The position numbers and the translations under genes are program-made. Below are positions 53,386-62,036 of a stretch of 64,000 nt of DNA, one piece after another. This DNA comes from Amycolatopsis viridis. GTDB lineage: Bacteria; Actinomycetota; Actinomycetes; Mycobacteriales; Pseudonocardiaceae. The stretch spans positions 248,001 to 312,000 of the forward strand of contig NZ_JAANOU010000001.1 of NCBI RefSeq assembly GCF_011758765.1, given 5' to 3'. Every line of letters starts with the position of its first letter. Positions within the stretch are counted from its first letter, which is position 1. The notes beneath the pieces were generated by a model, which was not told the origin of the DNA, did not search any database, and worked only from the letters and a program-made list of their open reading frames with translations.

Positions 53386-54312
53386 TCACAACTCCCGTCG
53401 CCAGATCTCGCCGACGAGGTCGTGCCCGAAGCTGCGGTGGGGTTGCGAGTCGACGAGTTCGAACCCCGCCCGCCGGTAGATCTTCCGCGCGGCGGCCAGG
53501 ACGTCGTTGGTCCACAGCTCCATCGCGGTGTAGCCGTGTGCCCGGGCGAAGGCGAGGCACTCGTCCACCAGGCGCGTGCCGACGCCGTGCCCGCGCGCGT
53601 GCGGTTCCACGACGAGCAGGCGCAGTTTCGCGGTCCGCTCGTCGGACCCGCGCACGCAGAACACGCAGCCGACGCGTTCCCCGCCGAGCTCGGCGATCCA
53701 GGCGGCCTCGCGAGCGGGGTCGAAGTGGTCCACGTAGTCGGCGACGATGCGGGCGACGAGGGCCTCGTAGGTGGCGTCCCAGCCGTACTCCTGGGCGTAG
53801 ATCGCCCCGTTGCGCTGCACGACCCAGCCGAAGTCACCGGGCCGGGGCGGGCGCAGCACGAGGGTCGGCGCCTGCTCGCGTGGCCCGACGAGGTGGCTGA
53901 TCGTGCGCATCGAGGTGACCAGCCGGTGCTGGTCGTCCTCGGTGAGGCGGCCGAGGAGCCCGCCGATCTGCTCGATGGTGCGTTCCTCGAGGACCTGCTG
54001 TTCGGCCCGGCCGGCCTCGGTGAGGCGGGCCAGCTGGCGGCGGCCGTCGGACTCGTGACGCTCGCGGACCACCAGGCCGCGGCTCTCCAGGCGGCCCAGC
54101 AGGCGGCTGGCGTAGCCCGGGTCGAGGTCTAGGCGCCGTCGCAGCTCGGCGACCTCGGTGACGCCCTCCTGGGCGAGCTCGTAGAGCACCCGGGCCTCGC
54201 CGAGCGAGTACTCGCTCCCGACCAGCCCTTCCTCCAGCACGCCGATGATCCCGGTGTAGAGCCGGTTGAAGGCGCGGACCTGCATGATCCGATCGAGGAG
54301 CGGGCCGGTCAT
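53386..54312 (-). CDS. MarR-GNAT fusion protein
   Basis: A 308-residue protein with two domains. The first (about 1-140) is a MarR winged helix (YSLGEARVLYELAQEGVTEV, then LGRLESRGLVVRERHESDGRRQLARL). The second (about 150-308) is a GNAT acetyltransferase with the coenzyme A site LLVVEPHARGHGVGTRLVDE and the FELVDSQPHRSFGHDL end. This fusion is known in actinomycetes and couples DNA binding to acetylation of an unknown small molecule. A palindromic site 22 bases upstream is probably its own operator. Confidence 0.87.
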   Translation of the reverse strand: MTGPLLDRIMQVRAFNRLYTGIIGVLEEGLVGSEYSLGEARVLYELAQEGVTEVAELRRRLDLDPGYASRLLGRLESRGLVVRERHESDGRRQLARLTEAGRAEQQVLEERTIEQIGGLLGRLTEDDQHRLVTSMRTISHLVGPREQAPTLVLRPPRPGDFGWVVQRNGAIYAQEYGWDATYEALVARIVADYVDHFDPAREAAWIAELGGERVGCVFCVRGSDERTAKLRLLVVEPHARGHGVGTRLVDECLAFARAHGYTAMELWTNDVLAAARKIYRRAGFELVDSQPHRSFGHDLVGEIWRREL

Positions 54313-54333
54313 TTGACCACCTCAAGTAACTCG

Positions 54334-54346
54334 TTGACTGAGTCAA
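54334..54346. promoter_or_regulatory. Palindrome upstream of MarR-GNAT gene
   Basis: TTGACT-G-AGTCAA is a perfect 13-base palindrome. It lies 22 bases upstream of the MarR-GNAT start and 72 bases from the next gene. A MarR-type operator is likely. Confidence 0.55.
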
Positions 54347-54417
54347 AGATTACTCTCCCGGGTTCCCTGTGCAAGGGGTTTCGGGCGGCCCGGAGGGAGC
54401 CGTGCGAAGGTGGGCAC

Positions 54418-55137
54418 ATGACGAGGCAGGGCGCCCATCGTCCGTTCGGGCCTGGGCCGGGCGTGGCCCACGACTACGTCGCTGATGCGGTGCGGGTGAG
54501 CGGTGGACGCGGGGACGCCGTCCTGCGGGTCGATGGCACCGAGCACGCCCGGCGAACCGGAGCCGGGGTCGGCGCGGTGACGGACCTGCGACTCCTGGAC
54601 CGCCTGATGAGCCTGCCGCTCGGCGCGGACATCGCCTGGGGTGATCTCGATGCGGATGATGCCGCGCTGTTCCAGCGGACTTCGCCGGGCATCGTCACGG
54701 CCTCGGCCCGCGGTGTTCGCCGCTTGCTCGTGCCCGCCGTCACGGTCGACCTGGTGGTCGTCCGGCAACCGCGTTGGCGTGCGGGGCTCCGCGCCGCCGC
54801 GGCCTTCGAGCCGTTCGCCCAGCGGGTGTTGCACCTGCCCCAGGCGCCAGGCCGGATCGCGGACCTCCTGTGGGAAGCGGACGTGCTCGGAATCGGTGTG
54901 TGGGTGGGCGGCGACGACGCCCCCGAACAGCTGCTCGCCCCGGCGCCCTGGCGGCGCCGCTACGTGAAGGCCGCCGGATGGCGCTTCGCTGAGCGAGCGT
55001 ATGCCGCGTGGCTCAGCGCCAGCTGCCTGCCCGGGTCGCCGAGCGCTGCTCCGGATCGTCGAGTTCCACCAGCTGCCGGAGTAGCGGGTCGACTTCCAGC
55101 CGGACATTTCCCAGCCGGAGCCGAGCGTGGCGGGTGA
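54418..55137 (+). CDS. Hypothetical protein, convergent partner of TGT-like gene
   Basis: A 239-residue protein of unknown function without signal peptide or membrane helix. It is Arg- and Ala-rich with segments such as WGDLDADDAALFQRTSPGIV and RQPRWRAGLRAAAAFEPFAQ. Third-position GC is a little lower than in its neighbours, hinting at a foreign origin. The last part (from about residue 200) lies antisense to the 3' end of the next gene over 125 bases, so the true C-terminus may be a less conserved tail. No clear Shine-Dalgarno box precedes the ATG, so a slightly different start is possible. Confidence 0.5.
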   Translation: MTRQGAHRPFGPGPGVAHDYVADAVRVSGGRGDAVLRVDGTEHARRTGAGVGAVTDLRLLDRLMSLPLGADIAWGDLDADDAALFQRTSPGIVTASARGVRRLLVPAVTVDLVVVRQPRWRAGLRAAAAFEPFAQRVLHLPQAPGRIADLLWEADVLGIGVWVGGDDAPEQLLAPAPWRRRYVKAAGWRFAERAYAAWLSASCLPGSPSAAPDRRVPPAAGVAGRLPAGHFPAGAERGG

Positions 55138-56125
55138 ACGCCGTGCGGAGTTCCTCCGCCAGTGCCTGCTGCTGTTCCTCCCGCCTCAGCGGATGCAGCT
55201 CGTCCCACATCGCGAGCCACGTGTGCACGTTGTGGCGGAGGATGGCCCGCCGGTCCTGGTCAGTGCCCGCGAACGAATCGAGGGCGCGCCCGCCGCACCG
55301 GTCGCATCGCGGGGAAGGACTGTTCGCGTACCAGTCCGCATAGGTCATCGGGCTCCGGTGCTCGCACAGTTCGCGCAGGAACAGACCGGGCAGAGCCCCG
55401 TTCGAGAACCCGCCGCCGGTGACGTCGTCCGGTCTGGCGGGACGGCGAAGTCCGCCGGTGAGCCCGATGGCCGCCGCGGCGGCCCCGTGGGTGAGCCCGT
55501 CGAGCGCTGCCAGTACTTCGGTCGCGAGCAGGAGGGAGCCCGGGACCGCGGCGAGCAGCGTTCGCAGACCGGCTACCCGCCCCGCAGACCCCAGCGGGCG
55601 GCGTTTCGTGGCGAACACGAATGCGAGTGGCTTGACGGATCGGGACACCACGTCGACGAATGTGCCGAGCCGTTCCGGATCGAGCATGGCGGCGTCGGTG
55701 GCGACCAAGGTGATGGCGCGAGGTGACGTCACCTCGTTCGCGGCTTCGACCAACGCCCGGAGGGTGGGCCAGTCGGCGGAGGCGACGAACTTCGAGGGCG
55801 TCAGGACCGCGCGAACGCCGTCCGCGACCACGCCGTCCACCCACTGGTCGAGGGTGATCTCGAAGAGGGCGTCGCCGCTGGGGAGACCCAGGGGCGAGCT
55901 GGGTGAAGCGAGCTCCGCGGCCCACCGGCGCTCGTCGTAGACCAGCGGACCGGTGTCCTTCGCGGACCGGATGCGGCGCAGGCCGGGCCGGCACCCGGCT
56001 CCGGCGGCGACGAGGCCGCTGTTCCGGCCGGTAGCGCTGATCGCCACGTCGAGCCACTTGTAGTTGGTGTAGGTCAGCAGCCTGCCGGCGAGTTCTTCCG
56101 GAAGCTGGCCCCGCGAAGCCGTCAT
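55013..56125 (-). CDS. Hypothetical protein, weakly TGT-like with C-terminal Cys pair
   Basis: A 370-residue protein of no known family. The middle region (about 60-230) alternates strands and helices as in a TIM barrel, with VRAVLTPSKF at 105-113 and AIGLTGGLRRP at 219-229. The C-terminal part has Cys274-x2-Cys277, then His298 and His301 in RHNVHTWLAMW, which recalls the zinc site and HN-x-R region of tRNA-guanine transglycosylases, though the order is not complete. GAGGTG precedes the ATG. It could be a distant base-exchange enzyme, but only structure comparison could show this. Confidence 0.6.
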   Translation of the reverse strand: MTASRGQLPEELAGRLLTYTNYKWLDVAISATGRNSGLVAAGAGCRPGLRRIRSAKDTGPLVYDERRWAAELASPSSPLGLPSGDALFEITLDQWVDGVVADGVRAVLTPSKFVASADWPTLRALVEAANEVTSPRAITLVATDAAMLDPERLGTFVDVVSRSVKPLAFVFATKRRPLGSAGRVAGLRTLLAAVPGSLLLATEVLAALDGLTHGAAAAAIGLTGGLRRPARPDDVTGGGFSNGALPGLFLRELCEHRSPMTYADWYANSPSPRCDRCGGRALDSFAGTDQDRRAILRHNVHTWLAMWDELHPLRREEQQQALAEELRTAFTRHARLRLGNVRLEVDPLLRQLVELDDPEQRSATRAGSWR

Positions 56126-56220
56126 CCCGCACCTCGTTCACGCGCGAACGGTGTTCAAGGTACGTAATGGAGCGAAGAGTTGACAAGGACGTGGGCCGGC
56201 CAGGGGGCCCGGAAAATTGG

Positions 56221-56266
56221 AAACCCCGTGATGCTGCCAGGTCGGGGGTCCGCCAGCATCACGGGG
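56221..56266 (-). terminator. Terminator of small 49-residue gene
   Basis: CCCCGTGATGCTG (56224-56236) and CAGCATCACGGGG (56254-56266) form a perfect 13-base stem. TTT follows on the minus strand. Confidence 0.8.
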
Positions 56267-56334
56267 TCATCTGGGGTATCGCCGCCTCCCCCGACGGCGT
56301 TACACCCTGCTTCAGTTGTGGTCTAGCTCACGCG

Positions 56335-56484
56335 TCAGCGCAAGTTGGACTGGCGCGCCTGGGCGATGGCGATCAGCTCCTGGCGGACCGTGGCGGAACC
56401 GGCTGTGTCGATCGCGCGGCTCAGCGCCCGGCGGGTGCGCGTTTGTGCGCGGCGGGCTCGGAGCTTGGCGGCGATGTTGCTCAT
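56335..56484 (-). CDS. Small basic 49-residue protein
   Basis: Reading the minus strand, ATG at 56484 opens a 49-codon frame rich in Arg and Ala (SNIAAKLRARRAQTRTRRAL, then SATVRQELIAIAQARQSNLR). The pattern matches short, helical, positively charged proteins seen in many actinomycetes. GAGGG lies 13 bases upstream. A perfect terminator 68 bases downstream supports an independent transcript. Function is unknown; RNA or DNA contact is possible. A longer frame on the opposite strand is much less convincing. Confidence 0.65.
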   Translation of the reverse strand: MSNIAAKLRARRAQTRTRRALSRAIDTAGSATVRQELIAIAQARQSNLR

Positions 56485-56652
56485 CGGTGTTCGCATCCCT
56501 CGTTGCATCTCGACTGCTGTGCCTCTAGTATGCGCCTCTTTTCACAAGGTCGCCAACGATTATCCGGTGATCTGACACACCCGCCTATGAATCGTCGGCG
56601 CGAGATCACTCTTGCGGAAGATCGTCGCATCTACCACATGAACTAGAGAGGG

Positions 56653-57135
56653 CTAGAACTCTCCAGAGACCCAGATCCGGCTGCGCAGGTCCCGCCCGCG
56701 GATCACCTGGATCCGCCACGGTTCCAAGCGCAGGACGTGCAGCTTCGGATCCGACGGCGACTGCCAGAAGGCGCCGAGGTCGTAACCGGCGCCCCGCGGA
56801 CTGGTCCTGCGGTAGAGCCGCCACACGTAGGACCGGACCTCGAGCTCGTCCACGGTCGTGGCCACCGCCTCCACGGCGACCGAGTCGTTCCCCGGCTTCC
56901 AGTAGGAGAACGAGGTGTGCGGGTTGCGCGCGAGGTGTGCCGTCTTGACCGGCGTCGGGAACGTCGCCAGCCACCCCCGTGGCCGGCCGTCCACGTTCTC
57001 CCACACCGGGATGAGGATTCGCGTCCGCGGCCGGTTGCGGGAGTCGACGGTGACCATCGTGGCGTACCCGATCGCGCCCACGTACGCGTTGAACTCGGCT
57101 TCGATCTCGGTGAACGACTGGACGGCGCGGCTCAT
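56653..57135 (-). CDS. Pyridoxamine 5'-phosphate oxidase-family FMN protein
   Basis: A 160-residue FMN-binding split-barrel protein. Segments MVTVDSRNRPRTRILIPVW, ATFPTPVKTAHLARNPHTSFSYW and a C-terminal beta-strand LHVLRLEPWRIQVIRG match the PNPOx family of flavin-dependent oxidoreductases, often tied to stress or xenobiotic metabolism. ATG overlaps the stop of the MFS gene by one base, so they are coupled. It is the last gene of the MFS operon. Confidence 0.86.
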   Translation of the reverse strand: MSRAVQSFTEIEAEFNAYVGAIGYATMVTVDSRNRPRTRILIPVWENVDGRPRGWLATFPTPVKTAHLARNPHTSFSYWKPGNDSVAVEAVATTVDELEVRSYVWRLYRRTSPRGAGYDLGAFWQSPSDPKLHVLRLEPWRIQVIRGRDLRSRIWVSGEF

Positions 57136-58511
57136 CACGCCACCCGCTTCCGGAGACCGGCACCGCTGATCACCGCGGCCAGTGCGACGGCCGCGATCGG
57201 CACCGCGAGGGCCATCCGGTAGCTCCCGGGACCGGCTGCCGCCCCGGTGAGGACCGCGGTGCAGGCCGCGAGCCCCAGTGCCGCGCCGAACTGGAACGAG
57301 GTGTACAGCACCCCACCGGCCAGGCCCTGCTCGCTCTCGTCGACGCCGTTGGTCGCGACGATCGTCAGCGGGCCGTAGGCGAGCGCGAACGCGACCCCGA
57401 GCACGATCATGGTCGGGAACATGGCGAGGTAGGCGGTGTCGGTTCCGATCGGCAGGAACAGCACGTACGCCACCAGTGCGAGCACCAGGCCCGTCACGAC
57501 GACCTTCGCGTTGCCGAACCGGCGGACCAGACGCGGGGTCAGCGTCGGGGCGAGGACGGCGTCCGCGCCGATCGCCAGCATCGCCAGACTGGTCTGCCCG
57601 GTGCTCCACCCCCGCAGCTCCTGCAGGTAGAGCACCGCGACGAACTGGAACCCGAAGAACGCGGCGGAGAACAGCAGGGCGGCCACGTTCGCCCGCACCA
57701 GCGTTCCGGACCGCAGCAGGCCCAGCCGCACCAGCGGCGCCGCCGACCGGCGTTCGATCCGCACGAACACGGCGCCCAGCGCGAGCCCCGCCGCGACGAG
57801 GGCCGCGGTCCAGGCCGCGCCGACGTGCGCGGAGCGCTCGACGCCGAGGACCAGGAGCACGATCGCGGCCGTGACGGTCACCGCGCCGGGCAGGTCGACC
57901 CGCCGGCTGGTCACCGGTTCCCGGGGGGTGGCGGGGATGAGCGACGCACCGAGCACCAGGATGATCAGCGCCAGGACGGCGGGCACGAACAGCACCAGCC
58001 GCCAGTTCACCGCCGTGAGCAGCCCGCCGAGCACCAGCCCGAGCGAGAAGCCGGCCGCCGCGGTCCCGGAGTAGACCAGCAGCGCGCGGTTGCGCTGCGG
58101 TCCTTCGGCGAACCCGGTGGTGATGATCGACAGCCCGGCGGGGGCCATCACCGCGGCGGCGACCCCGGCGACGAACCGCGCGGCGATGAGCAACCAGCCT
58201 TCGCCGGCCAGCCCACCCGCGGCGGAGACCACCAGGAACACCGCGAGCCAGGCCAGGAACATCCGGCGGCGGCCGAACAGGTCGGCGGCCCGGCCGCCGG
58301 CGAGCATGAACCCGCCGTAACCGAGCACGTAGGCGCTGATGACCCACTGCAACTGCCCGGTGGACATCCCCAGGTCCGCGCGAATCGCGGGCAACGCCAC
58401 GTTCAGCATGGCGACGTCGATCCCCTCCAGGAAGATCGCGCCGCACAGGACGAACAACATCCCCCAGGTCCGTGGCGTGAGCCGGGCCTCGGTCGGAACG
58501 GTGGTGGACAC
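57135..58511 (-). CDS. MFS transporter, DHA2 (14-helix) type
   Basis: A 458-residue exporter with about 14 helices. MLNVALPAIRADLGMSTG, then GGRAADLFGRRRMFLAW (motif A) are typical DHA2 elements. It probably exports a drug or metabolite. A downstream FMN protein and the divergent HxlR regulator form a small locus in which the regulator likely represses the pump and the FMN enzyme modifies the substrate. Confidence 0.88.
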   Translation of the reverse strand: MSTTVPTEARLTPRTWGMLFVLCGAIFLEGIDVAMLNVALPAIRADLGMSTGQLQWVISAYVLGYGGFMLAGGRAADLFGRRRMFLAWLAVFLVVSAAGGLAGEGWLLIAARFVAGVAAAVMAPAGLSIITTGFAEGPQRNRALLVYSGTAAAGFSLGLVLGGLLTAVNWRLVLFVPAVLALIILVLGASLIPATPREPVTSRRVDLPGAVTVTAAIVLLVLGVERSAHVGAAWTAALVAAGLALGAVFVRIERRSAAPLVRLGLLRSGTLVRANVAALLFSAAFFGFQFVAVLYLQELRGWSTGQTSLAMLAIGADAVLAPTLTPRLVRRFGNAKVVVTGLVLALVAYVLFLPIGTDTAYLAMFPTMIVLGVAFALAYGPLTIVATNGVDESEQGLAGGVLYTSFQFGAALGLAACTAVLTGAAAGPGSYRMALAVPIAAVALAAVISGAGLRKRVA

Positions 58512-58571
58512 GGGATCCCCCTCCTTGGTTCTGTTTGGTAACGAAGGAATCTTGTGTCACCATGGGCAACC
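58512..58571. promoter_or_regulatory. Divergent promoter between MFS and HxlR genes
   Basis: Only 42 to 60 bases separate the two genes, depending on the HxlR start. An imperfect inverted repeat, GGTAAC (58537) and GTCACC (ending near 58562), spans the gap and may be the HxlR operator. Confidence 0.35.
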
Positions 58572-59021
58572 GTGGAAGACGGCACTTCGCAGGCACTCGG
58601 TTACTGCACGGGAACCGAGGACGACCAGGTCAGGCAGTGGGACACCCGGGCGGACTGCGAGGTCCGGCACATCCTCGACCGCGTCGCGGACAAGTGGTCC
58701 CTGCTCGTCATCGCGCTGCTGGACCGGCGGGCGATGCGGTTCTCCGAGTTGCGGCGCGCGATCGACGGCGTCAGCCAGCGGATGCTCACCGTCACGCTGC
58801 GCCACCTGGAGCGCGACGGGATCGTCAGCCGGACCGTGTACCCGGTGATCCCGCCGCGGGTGGACTACGAGCTGACGCCGCTCGGTGTGTCGCTGCACGA
58901 GGTGATCAAGTCGCTGGTGACGTGGACCGAGGAGCACCAGCAGCAGATCGCCGCGGCGCACGCCGCCTACGACTCACGGGCCGCCGCGGAGCGGGAGCTG
59001 GTCAGTCCATTGCACGGCTGA
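58554..59021 (+). CDS. HxlR-family regulator
   Basis: A 155-residue winged-helix regulator. The HxlR signature DTRADCEVRHILDRVADKWSLLVIALL and the HTH region FSELRRAIDGVSQRMLTVTLRHLERDGIVSR are both clear. The Cys in ADC is the one often used as a redox or electrophile sensor. The GTG at 58554 is uncertain and an in-frame GTG at 58572 is an alternative. The 3' end overlaps the convergent AAA gene by 20 bases. Confidence 0.85.
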   Translation: MSPWATVEDGTSQALGYCTGTEDDQVRQWDTRADCEVRHILDRVADKWSLLVIALLDRRAMRFSELRRAIDGVSQRMLTVTLRHLERDGIVSRTVYPVIPPRVDYELTPLGVSLHEVIKSLVTWTEEHQQQIAAAHAAYDSRAAAERELVSPLHG

Positions 59022-60201
59022 GCAGGTAGTGCCCGAAGTGCGGCACCGTGAAGGCGATGTGCCCGCGCTCGGCGGAGTACACGAGCCCCTTCTTCATCAG
59101 CGAGTCCCGCGCCGGTGACAACGACGACGGCTTGCGCCCCAGGTAGACGGCCACGTCCGAGGTTCCGGCGCTCTCGTCGCGGCCCTGGGTGAGCTCCGCC
59201 ATCGCCCGCAGGTACTCGCGCTCGGCCGGGGTCGCGCGCTCGTAGCGGGACCCGAAGAATCCGACCGCCAGCTCCTGCTCGGCCTCCGGCGCGGCGACCC
59301 GCACGTCCTGGACGGTGATCGGGTCGTCCGGTGCCGCGTCCCATGCTGCCTTCGCGTACGCCTGGATGAAGTACGGGTAGCCGCCGGAGGCGTCGAACAA
59401 CGCGTCCAGCGCCTCGGGTTCGATGCCGGCGTCCTCCCGCTCGATCGGCGCCAGCACGGCCCGGTCGGCGTCCTCCCGGTTGAGGCGGTCGATGCGCACG
59501 TACCGGAACAGCCGCTCGGAGTAGGACTTCGACGCCGACAGCACCGCCGGCACGTGCGGTAGTCCCGCGCCGACCACCACGAGCGGCGCTCCGGACTGGG
59601 ACAGTTCGTGGCACGCCGCGCACAGCGCCGACACGTCGTCGGGCTGCAGGTCCTGGATCTCGTCGATCAGCAGCGCCACGCCCGTGCCGACGTCGGCGGC
59701 CAGCTCGGCCACGTCGGTGAACAGCTCGACGAGGTCGATCTCGATGTCGCCGGAGTCGGCGCGGCCCTGGGCGGCCGGCACGTCGATGCCCGGCTGCCAG
59801 CGGTCCCGCAGCTTCGCGTCCGCCTTGTTCGACCGCAGCGCGAACGCTTTGAGCACGCCGAGCACTTCCTCGACGCGGTCCGGCGCGCGGTGCCGCACCG
59901 CGAGATCACGGACCGCCCGGTGCAGGGCCGCGGACAGCGGGCGCCGCAGCTCCGCATCGGGGCGCGCCTCGATCTTGCCCGCGCCCCAGCGGTGCTTGAT
60001 CGCCATCGACCGCAGCTCACCGAGCAGCACCGTCTTGCCGACGCCACGCAGACCCGTCAGCACCAGGCTGCGTTCCGGCCGGCCACGGGCCACCCGCTGC
60101 AGCACCACCTCGAACGCGGTCAGCTCGCGTTCCCGGCCGGCCAGTTCGGGCGGCCGCTGCCCCGCGCCCGGGGCGAACGGGTTGCGGATCGGGTCCACCA
60201 C
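59002..60201 (-). CDS. AAA-family ATPase, ORC1/CDC6-like
   Basis: A 399-residue ATP-binding protein. Walker A is TGLRGVGKT (near residue 50), Walker B ALLIDEIQD (near 180), and a sensor-like Asn/Asp region follows. The C-terminal part has a winged-helix-like pattern. It matches the AAA_16-type or Orc1-like ATPases that are common in actinomycetes and sometimes linked to mobile elements or defence, but no such partner is visible here. GTG at 60201 is the first of two adjacent GTG codons. It overlaps the HxlR gene at its end. Confidence 0.85.
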   Translation of the reverse strand: MVDPIRNPFAPGAGQRPPELAGRERELTAFEVVLQRVARGRPERSLVLTGLRGVGKTVLLGELRSMAIKHRWGAGKIEARPDAELRRPLSAALHRAVRDLAVRHRAPDRVEEVLGVLKAFALRSNKADAKLRDRWQPGIDVPAAQGRADSGDIEIDLVELFTDVAELAADVGTGVALLIDEIQDLQPDDVSALCAACHELSQSGAPLVVVGAGLPHVPAVLSASKSYSERLFRYVRIDRLNREDADRAVLAPIEREDAGIEPEALDALFDASGGYPYFIQAYAKAAWDAAPDDPITVQDVRVAAPEAEQELAVGFFGSRYERATPAEREYLRAMAELTQGRDESAGTSDVAVYLGRKPSSLSPARDSLMKKGLVYSAERGHIAFTVPHFGHYLLSRAMD

Positions 60202-60271
60202 GCCAACGTATCGGCGTGTCTACCCACCGCCCGATATTTGCGGAGATTGCGGCATCGGCGTGTCGCTACTG

Positions 60272-60305
60272 TTTTCTAGCTCTGTCTAGTGCAGCAGATA
60301 GAAAA
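60272..60305. promoter_or_regulatory. Inverted repeat upstream of DoxX-like gene
   Basis: TTTTCTA and TAGAAAA pair perfectly across 20 bases in an AT-richer stretch between the divergent AAA and DoxX-like genes. It may be an operator or promoter part; no regulator is identified. Confidence 0.3.
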
Positions 60306-60378
60306 GCGTAGGGATGAACAGAAGCAGGAGTGGGTAGATCCTCCACCTGACATGTCGCACCCGAGGAAGGCGAGGAAC

Positions 60379-60936
60379 GTGATCGTGCGTCGACTGGCCC
60401 GCCCCATGCTGGCGGGCATCTTCATCTACGGCGGCATCAACGCCCTGCGGAATCCCGAGGGCCACGCCGAGGCCATCAAGCCCGTGCTCGACAAGGTCGG
60501 GCAGCAGCGGGACAAGCTACCCGACGCCGTCCCGACCGACCCGGTGAACCTGGTCAAGATCGACGCGGGGGTCAAGATCGCGGCCGGGACCCTGTTCGCC
60601 CTCGGCAAGTTCCCGCGGCTGTCCGCGCTGGCGCTGGTCGGCAGCCTCGTACCGACGACCGTCGGCGGGCACCCGTTCTGGGAGGCCAAGGACCCGCAGG
60701 AGAAGCAGCAACAGCTGATCCACCTGCTCAAGAACGCCGGCCTGGCCGGTGGCCTGCTGATCGCCGCCGCCGACACCGAAGGCAAGCCGTCGCTGGGCTG
60801 GCGCGCCCGCCGCGCCGCCGAGAAGGCGAGCAAGCAGGCGCAGAAGGCGACGGAGCGGGCGAGCAAGCGGGCACACAAGGCGTCGAAGCAGATCCAGTCG
60901 ACCGCCGCGTCCGCGCGCGACGCCCTGCCCGTCTAG
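60379..60936 (+). CDS. DoxX-family membrane protein
   Basis: A 185-residue membrane protein with about four helices. It opens with VRRLARPMLAGIFIYGGINA, has a central helix LSALALVGSLVPTTVGGHPFW, and ends in a Lys/Ala-rich tail predicted to be coiled coil (KASKQAQKATERASKRAHKA). DoxX-like proteins are linked to redox balance in the membrane. GTG at 60379 is chosen because AGGAAGG lies eight bases upstream; an ATG at 60352 is an alternative. Confidence 0.8.
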   Translation: MIVRRLARPMLAGIFIYGGINALRNPEGHAEAIKPVLDKVGQQRDKLPDAVPTDPVNLVKIDAGVKIAAGTLFALGKFPRLSALALVGSLVPTTVGGHPFWEAKDPQEKQQQLIHLLKNAGLAGGLLIAAADTEGKPSLGWRARRAAEKASKQAQKATERASKRAHKASKQIQSTAASARDALPV

Positions 60937-61949
60937 CCGAGCAGACGGAACACCAGGTCTCGGCGGCTGCGCACGCCGACCTTGTCGAACACCGCCTTGA
61001 GGTGGTCCTGCACCGTGTGCGCCGAGATGTGCAGCTCCTCGCTGATCGCACGGGTCGGCTGACCGCGCAGGACCAGGGTGGCGACCTCGGCCTCGCGCGC
61101 GGTCAGCCCGTGCGCGGCCAGCACCAGCGGTGCGGCCGTGCGCGCGTCCGCCGGTTCGACGACGACGACCAGCTGCCGGGTCCCGGTGAGCCGTGAGGCG
61201 TGCAGGGTGAGCCAGGACCCGTCGGCGGCGCGGACCCGGGCGCTGGGCAGCATCGCACCGCCGGATCGCAGCGCAGCGGCGACCGCGTACACCGGCACGG
61301 GCAGCGGGCGACCGGGCGGCAGCAGGGACAGCAGGTGCTCGGCATCGGGGGTGAGCGAGACGAGCTCCAGGCCCTCGGTCAGCACCACCACACCCGGCTG
61401 GTGACCCGCCACGGCCGGCCCGTGCAGGAGCGCGGCGGTGCGGATGGCGTGGGCGAGATGCGGAGCGAGCCGCGCGAGCGCGGCCTTTTCGGCGAACTTG
61501 AAGCCGCTCAGGCCGTCCTCGCGGTGCAGGCACAGGTAGCCCCAGCAGTGCCCGCCGGCCACGAGCGCGGCGCGCAGCTCGTCGCCGAGGCCGAGCGGCC
61601 GCATGATCTCGCGGTACCGGGGGCTGGCCCACCGGTCCCGCCGCGTGGCGCCGTCCAGCGACTCGACCGGCCGTCCGGACGTGACCAGCCCGGCGAAGGT
61701 GTTCACGTCGCCGCCGCCGAACTCGTTGTCCAGGAACAGCGGCGTCGCGCTGTCCAGTGGCGGGTCCGGCCAGCCGCCGGTGAACAGCAGGGTGCCCGGG
61801 TCGGCGGTGGCGAAGAACGTCGCGTCCGCGGGCACCACGCGGCGCAGCGCCCGCAGCACCTCCTGCCGGACGCCGGTGGTGTCCAGTCCGCTGTGCGACA
61901 GCCGGATCACGTCGTGCTCGGCGCGGGCCGCGCTGGGCGATCGCCGCAT
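60933..61949 (-). CDS. LuxR-family transcriptional regulator
   Basis: A 338-residue regulator. The N-terminal 200 residues form an unassigned sensor, possibly GAF/PAS-like (LCLHREDGLSGFKFAEKAAL). The C-terminal LuxR domain has LTAREAEVATLVLRGQPTRA and VQDHLKAVFDKVGVRSRRDL. No receiver or ATP-binding motif is seen, so it is probably directly ligand-controlled. Its stop overlaps the DoxX stop by four bases. Divergent from the SnoaL-like gene, which it may control. Confidence 0.85.
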   Translation of the reverse strand: MRRSPSAARAEHDVIRLSHSGLDTTGVRQEVLRALRRVVPADATFFATADPGTLLFTGGWPDPPLDSATPLFLDNEFGGGDVNTFAGLVTSGRPVESLDGATRRDRWASPRYREIMRPLGLGDELRAALVAGGHCWGYLCLHREDGLSGFKFAEKAALARLAPHLAHAIRTAALLHGPAVAGHQPGVVVLTEGLELVSLTPDAEHLLSLLPPGRPLPVPVYAVAAALRSGGAMLPSARVRAADGSWLTLHASRLTGTRQLVVVVEPADARTAAPLVLAAHGLTAREAEVATLVLRGQPTRAISEELHISAHTVQDHLKAVFDKVGVRSRRDLVFRLLG

Positions 61950-62036
61950 GGGACGAGTGTGCGCCCCCGAGGTACCCCGGGGAAATCCCAGACGGGTGGG
62001 ATGGTCCGAGGCCTGCCGGCGCCGCACGATCGTTGC

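Noticed and set aside
56167-56646. A 159-codon plus-strand frame
   Set aside because: It lies across a terminator hairpin and antisense to the 49-residue gene, with no ribosome-binding site and an irregular composition.
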